Part shown: one piece after another, positions 60,021 through 64,000 of the stretch
Position numbering within the stretch: position 1 is the first letter of the stretch
Layout of the letters: the number at the start of each line of letters is the position of its first letter
Assembly (NCBI RefSeq): GCF_018449775.1
Contig: NZ_JAAVVB010000003.1
Coordinates: 186,001 to 250,000 of the forward strand
Origin: Mucilaginibacter sp. dw_454
GTDB lineage: Bacteria; Bacteroidota; Bacteroidia; Sphingobacteriales; Sphingobacteriaceae
Direction: 5' to 3'
Length of the DNA stretch: 64,000 nt
Position numbers and translations under genes: made by a program
The notes under the pieces: model-generated
Databases searched by the model: none
What the model was told of the DNA's origin: nothing
The model's input: the letters and a program-made list of their open reading frames with translations, nothing else

Positions 60021-61910
60021 ATGTTGAGGAGTATAAAGAGTTTAGTTTTGGTTTTTGCGGTAATTGTATTGTATGCATGTAACAGCAAGAATACTAACGA
60101 GATACCTATCAGTGATTTTTTTAAGAGCCCCGAAAAGGTGGCCTTCAAAATATCGCCCGACGGTAAATATATTTCTTATTTAAAAAGTGTAAACAAACGG
60201 CAAAACCTGTTCATCGAGTCGATAGACGACGGCAGGGAGATACAGGCTACTGCCTACACTGATTTCGCGGTTCGCGGTGATTATACCTGGACCTATGATA
60301 ACCAGATCCTTTTTTCGCAAGCAAATGACGACGATCACAACATGATGGTTTATGATCTGGGCACCGCGAAGATCCGCAAGTTATTATCTGTGGGTAAAGC
60401 AGGCTTACGGGTAATGAACAAAAGCAGGCTTACGCCGGATGTTGTTACCATCAGCATGAATATGCGCGATTCGGCCAATTTTGATGTTTATCGCTTAAAC
60501 CTTAAAACTGGCGAACTCAAAACTTACCTGGTAAACCCGGGCAATATTACCGATTGGCTGGTTGATGCGGATGGCGGTATCCGCTTGGTAAAATCAACCA
60601 ATGGAGTTGATGAAACTATTCTTTATCGCCCCAATGATAATTCGAAGTTTAAGCCTATCATCAATAACAATTTTCGCAACTACGTGCGTATGATAGCATT
60701 TAATGGCAAAGGCGAAAATTTCTATGCGCTGTCAAACGTAGGGCGAGACAAAACTGCTTTTGTAGAGATCAATGCAGCTACCGGCAAAGAAGAGCGTGTT
60801 GTTTTTGCCGATCCGCATGTTGACATTACCAGGGTTGACTATTCAAAATCCAAGAATAGGCTGGAACTGGCGCAATGGGAAGAAGCTAAAATTCAAAAGC
60901 ATTTTTTTAATCCTTATATTAAAGACTGGTATACCAATTTGAGTTTGCAGCTTAAGGGTTACGAAGTAAATATTACCGACCGCGATACTGCCGAACATCG
61001 TTTTATTGTTCAAACCTATACAGACCGTAGCCGGGGCGCTGTTTATTTGTATGAATGTACTAATAACAAGCTAACCAAGCTGATTGATAATGGCGTTATA
61101 GATCCCGAACAATTATGCGAAAAAAGGCCCATAAGCTACGTGGCCGGCGATGGTGTGGTAATTAACGGTTATTTAACCCTGCCGAAAGGCGACAATCAAA
61201 CCAATTTGCCTGTAGTAGTTATACCGCATGACGGGCCCTTCGGCGCGCGCGATACCTGGGGCTACAGCGCCGATGTGCAGTTTTTTGCCAATCGCGGCTT
61301 TGCGGTGCTGCAAATAAATTATCGCGGATCAAGTGGATACGGTAAGGTGTTTTATAGCGCAGGCTTTAAAGAGGTAGGCGGTAAAATACAGCAGGATATT
61401 ACGGATGGTGTTAACTGGCTCATTGCCAAAAAAATTGCTAACCCTAAAAAAATCGCCATTTATGGCCGTGGGTTTGGCGGTTTCTCTGCCTTGTATGCCA
61501 TCTCATTTAACCCTAAATTGTATAGCTGCGCCATTGTACAAAACGGATTAATTAACCTGTTTACCTATATCAAAACGGCGCCGGCTTATTATCGCCCACA
61601 ATTACAAAAAATGTACGCTACCATTGGCGATCCTGAAAAAGATGCAGAACTATTGCGCTCTATATCGCCGGTTTTTCATCCCGAAAAGCCCAAAGTGCCT
61701 ATCATGTTTTTCCAGGAAGCTAAAGACCCGCGCGCCAATATTAGCGAAGTAAATCATTATATTCGTGAGTTACAGAAACGTAATGTTACTGTAAAATACT
61801 TCCTTAATAAAGATGAGCACGGAAGATCACAGGACGGCGAAGGCAAGCGTAAGCAAAACTATTTGGAGATCGAGAAATTTCTTGACGCCAATCTGCATGT
61901 TAAACCGTAA
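60021..61910 (+). CDS. S9 prolyl-oligopeptidase-like lipoprotein with nucleophile Ser replaced by Gly
   Basis: 629 aa. A lipoprotein signal ends in VLYACNSK. Residues about 30-370 form a WD/beta-propeller-like region (FKISPDGKYISYLKSVNKRQ, YTWTYDNQILFSQAND). The C-terminal alpha/beta hydrolase domain has VVVIPHDGPFGARDTWGYSA and LQINYRGSSGYGK, as in S9 peptidases. The nucleophile motif GxSxGG reads IYGRGFGGFS, so position 484 (codon GGG, 61470-61472) is Gly. The acid (KDPRANI) and His (DEHGRS) regions remain. Peptidase activity is therefore unlikely. It ends 12 bp before a histidine kinase gene. Confidence 0.88.
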   Translation: MLRSIKSLVLVFAVIVLYACNSKNTNEIPISDFFKSPEKVAFKISPDGKYISYLKSVNKRQNLFIESIDDGREIQATAYTDFAVRGDYTWTYDNQILFSQANDDDHNMMVYDLGTAKIRKLLSVGKAGLRVMNKSRLTPDVVTISMNMRDSANFDVYRLNLKTGELKTYLVNPGNITDWLVDADGGIRLVKSTNGVDETILYRPNDNSKFKPIINNNFRNYVRMIAFNGKGENFYALSNVGRDKTAFVEINAATGKEERVVFADPHVDITRVDYSKSKNRLELAQWEEAKIQKHFFNPYIKDWYTNLSLQLKGYEVNITDRDTAEHRFIVQTYTDRSRGAVYLYECTNNKLTKLIDNGVIDPEQLCEKRPISYVAGDGVVINGYLTLPKGDNQTNLPVVVIPHDGPFGARDTWGYSADVQFFANRGFAVLQINYRGSSGYGKVFYSAGFKEVGGKIQQDITDGVNWLIAKKIANPKKIAIYGRGFGGFSALYAISFNPKLYSCAIVQNGLINLFTYIKTAPAYYRPQLQKMYATIGDPEKDAELLRSISPVFHPEKPKVPIMFFQEAKDPRANISEVNHYIRELQKRNVTVKYFLNKDEHGRSQDGEGKRKQNYLEIEKFLDANLHVKP

Positions 61911-61922
61911 TCCCATTTGGCG

Positions 61923-63566
61923 ATGACAGTGCAGAAAACGGTGTTCCGTAAAAATTTTTCGTTAATTATTGCCTTTCTGGTGCTGGTGTCGGCAACGCTT
62001 ATTGTTGGGCTTATTGTTGCTTATCAATTAACAGCAAAAAATGTCGAAAACGAGTTTGAATCCAAAAAAACAAACGTTGCCGATCAAACCATCGGCCCTT
62101 ATATTGACCTTTATAAAAACAAGATATTTGAGATAAACCTATACTCTGGTTTGCTGGATTCTGCATCTGCAGGCAATTATGCCGATTCGGTTTTTCATAC
62201 TTATCCCTTTGTAAACAAACTTGTTTTCTTTCAGATAGTGGTAGATAGCCATGGTCATCTTTTTGGTAATAATTTAAGGATTACGCCCAAATCTGTTTTT
62301 GAATATCGTCCGCATCAAAAAAAGTTTAAAGAAAGCCGTATAGACGATGAAGCTAATGTGAATGATTTCAGGCAAATGTCTGACAAACTGAATGCCTACA
62401 TTGCCCGCTACGATACTTTAAAAGGACCGGGCACCGATCAGCAGGCGCCATTTTACAATACCCGCCCCGGCAAGGTAAGCTTCTTGAATATCCCTTCAAA
62501 TTCAGATTTAAAAGCCTACCACGATTTGCAAAAAGGGGCCGGAGATTCGCAGGCTTTTTACAAGCAAAACATGATGACCTTTTATCTTGATCCGTCTAAA
62601 CTCAAGATCAAGAATGTGCATCCCGAATTGTATAGCTCGGTTACCATCCGCCAGATCTCTTATGACCCGCCGGACATAGATCATACCAAGATATTGACCG
62701 ACGAGGTTGCTTTACCCGGCGCTTTTGCAGATTATAAATTATACTTCAGTTCGCCTACAGAATATTTAAACAGTGAGACTTATCATCGCTTTTTACCGGT
62801 AGCCGGTGTGTTGTTATTGATTTATTCGGTATTTATGTTGATTGGCTGGTTGATCTTTCGTAACCTGAGCGTTAATCTAAAGCTATTTAAACTGCAGTAC
62901 GATTTCATTAACAACTTTACCCATGAATTTAAAACGCCGGTAAGTGTGATCAAGATAGCTGGCTCAAACCTAAAAGGGGATAACGAGCTTACCGACAGGC
63001 AGCGTAAACACTATGGTAAGATACTGGACGAAGAGGCAGACAAACTCAATGAGCTGATGAACAAGCTGCTGTCATTCACACAGCTCGAAAACAAATCCAT
63101 CACTATTAAAAAGGATAAAGTAAAGATAAACACCTTTGTACAGGGTTATATTGATACATTCAAGATCAAATATCCGCAGTTTAAACTAAGCTGCGCGATA
63201 GACCCCGAGGCCAGGTTTTTTTATACCGATACTGTATTGCTGGGTAGCGTTTTCCAAAACCTGATTGAAAATGCGTACAAATATTCACATCCCGACAGGA
63301 AAGAGCTTTTCATCAATATCGCCCTCGAAAAACGTAATATCATATTTTCGTTTATTGATAAGGGGATAGGGATACCAAAAAATGAATTGAATAATATATT
63401 CAGGAAATTTTATAGATTAGAGAACCAATATAATCAAAACGGAAGCGTGGGCCTTGGCCTGGCATTTTGTAAAGAGCTGGTTAACTTTATGGATGGCGAT
63501 ATCGCTGTGAAAAGTAGGGTTGATGTAGGTTCTGAATTTGTGGTAACGCTCCCTTATGCAAATTAA
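61923..63566 (+). CDS. Sensor histidine kinase
   Basis: 547 aa from ATG 61923. Two membrane helices (about residues 13-34 and 285-310) enclose a periplasmic sensor region of about 250 residues with no domain I recognise. The kinase core is complete: H box FINNFTHEFKTPVSVIK (His334), N box NLIENAYKYSH, G1 FIDKGIGIPKNELN, F box IFRKFYRLE and G2 GSVGLGLAF. It should autophosphorylate and pass phosphate to the response regulator encoded 3 bp downstream. The pseudo-S9 lipoprotein gene lies just upstream and may encode a sensing partner (inference). Confidence 0.95.
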   Translation: MTVQKTVFRKNFSLIIAFLVLVSATLIVGLIVAYQLTAKNVENEFESKKTNVADQTIGPYIDLYKNKIFEINLYSGLLDSASAGNYADSVFHTYPFVNKLVFFQIVVDSHGHLFGNNLRITPKSVFEYRPHQKKFKESRIDDEANVNDFRQMSDKLNAYIARYDTLKGPGTDQQAPFYNTRPGKVSFLNIPSNSDLKAYHDLQKGAGDSQAFYKQNMMTFYLDPSKLKIKNVHPELYSSVTIRQISYDPPDIDHTKILTDEVALPGAFADYKLYFSSPTEYLNSETYHRFLPVAGVLLLIYSVFMLIGWLIFRNLSVNLKLFKLQYDFINNFTHEFKTPVSVIKIAGSNLKGDNELTDRQRKHYGKILDEEADKLNELMNKLLSFTQLENKSITIKKDKVKINTFVQGYIDTFKIKYPQFKLSCAIDPEARFFYTDTVLLGSVFQNLIENAYKYSHPDRKELFINIALEKRNIIFSFIDKGIGIPKNELNNIFRKFYRLENQYNQNGSVGLGLAFCKELVNFMDGDIAVKSRVDVGSEFVVTLPYAN

Positions 63567-63569
63567 ACT

Positions 63570-64000
63570 ATGAATAAAGAAATTAAGATAGCGCTGGTTG
63601 AAGACGATGAAAACCTGCGTTTTTTGGTGTCAGAAAGATTAGAGTCTGAAGGATACAAAGTGCTTGAAGCCAGCAATGGCGACGATGCTGAAACCATGAT
63701 CCTGGCAGAGCAGCCTGACATTGTTTTGTTAGACTGGATGCTTCCGGGTAAACAAGGCGCCGAGGTTTGCACCAATATTCGCAATAAAGGTTATGAAGGT
63801 GTGGTGATTATGACTACCGCCAAGCAACAGGATATCGACAAGATCTCGGCCTATGGCTTTGGCGTATCAGATTACGTGACCAAGCCATTTAACATGGATG
63901 TATTGGTTGCGCTGATCGAAAATAAAATCAAGTTTACTTTAAACAGCGATAAATCTGAAACGTATAGCTTCGCCAACATGGAGCACCATCCAAATACACA
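63570..64000 (+). CDS. Response regulator (OmpR-type likely), 3' end outside window
   Basis: 143 residues are visible and the frame stays open to the window edge. The receiver domain (residues 1-120) is complete: acidic pair VEDDEN, phospho-acceptor Asp55 in VLLDWMLPGK, a Thr in IMTTAKQQD and Lys105 in YVTKPF. The sequence after residue 120 could begin a winged-helix output domain, but it is cut off. It starts 3 bp after the histidine kinase stop, so the two form a two-component pair. Confidence 0.93.
   Translation, partial: MNKEIKIALVEDDENLRFLVSERLESEGYKVLEASNGDDAETMILAEQPDIVLLDWMLPGKQGAEVCTNIRNKGYEGVVIMTTAKQQDIDKISAYGFGVSDYVTKPFNMDVLVALIENKIKFTLNSDKSETYSFANMEHHPNT

Overview
The window reads as chromosomal DNA of a Bacteroidota bacterium, most probably family Sphingobacteriaceae (Mucilaginibacter/Pedobacter type; this rank is inference). 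The evidence is a complete sprA gene (type IX secretion/gliding translocon), an alternative complex III plus aa3 oxidase operon, Bacteroidota-type -7 promoter boxes (TAnnTTTG), little sign of Shine-Dalgarno sequences, and many signal-peptide or lipoprotein envelope genes. No rRNA, tRNA, CRISPR array, insertion sequence or prophage was seen.

Layout. 1-5.3 kb: end of gatA, a LysM-type lytic transglycosylase, maeB, ruvA. 5.3-12.3 kb: sprA. 12.4-16.1 kb (minus): two paralogous AsmA-like membrane proteins. 16.3-23.8 kb: miaB, a sigma-54 activator, lptE, an acidic TPR-like protein, secG, groES-groEL. 23.8-29.7 kb: mscS, sdaA, a RES/Xre toxin-antitoxin pair, lipB with a phosphopantetheinyl transferase, dcd. 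29.7-38.3 kb: a mixed housekeeping and envelope block (Gly/His-rich secreted protein, clpS, ilvE, a secreted protein, SirB1-like protein, methyltransferase, BamA/TamA-like barrel, deoxyhypusine-synthase homologue, alpha/beta hydrolase). 38.4-55.4 kb: one long respiratory block, actABCDEF - coxB - coxA - ctaA - ctaB - two subunit III genes - subunit IV - SCO - DUF420 - small Cys protein. This encodes menaquinol oxidation, electron transfer to an aa3 oxidase, heme A synthesis and copper delivery. 55.5-59.9 kb: DUF2461, OmpA lipoprotein, rfbC, DUF4286, TPR protein. 60.0-64.0 kb: an S9-peptidase-like lipoprotein lacking its nucleophile, followed closely by a histidine kinase and a response regulator cut by the window end.

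The least ordinary signal lies between genes. At least six, probably seven, intergenic regions carry runs of 7-bp-phased degenerate words. In four of them the words occur as two arms in inverted orientation. Each locus has its own word, but some words recur (TCTTG at two loci, GATTAGA at two loci). One copy is bounded by perfect 10-bp terminal inverted repeats. Two further intergenic regions carry clusters of a 7-8 bp word (GTGAAACA or TGGATCAC) in a similar single-pair-pair-single layout. Classical dispersed hairpin repeats also occur (12.35, 55.0 and 57.0 kb), and one repeat element sits in frame inside miaB.
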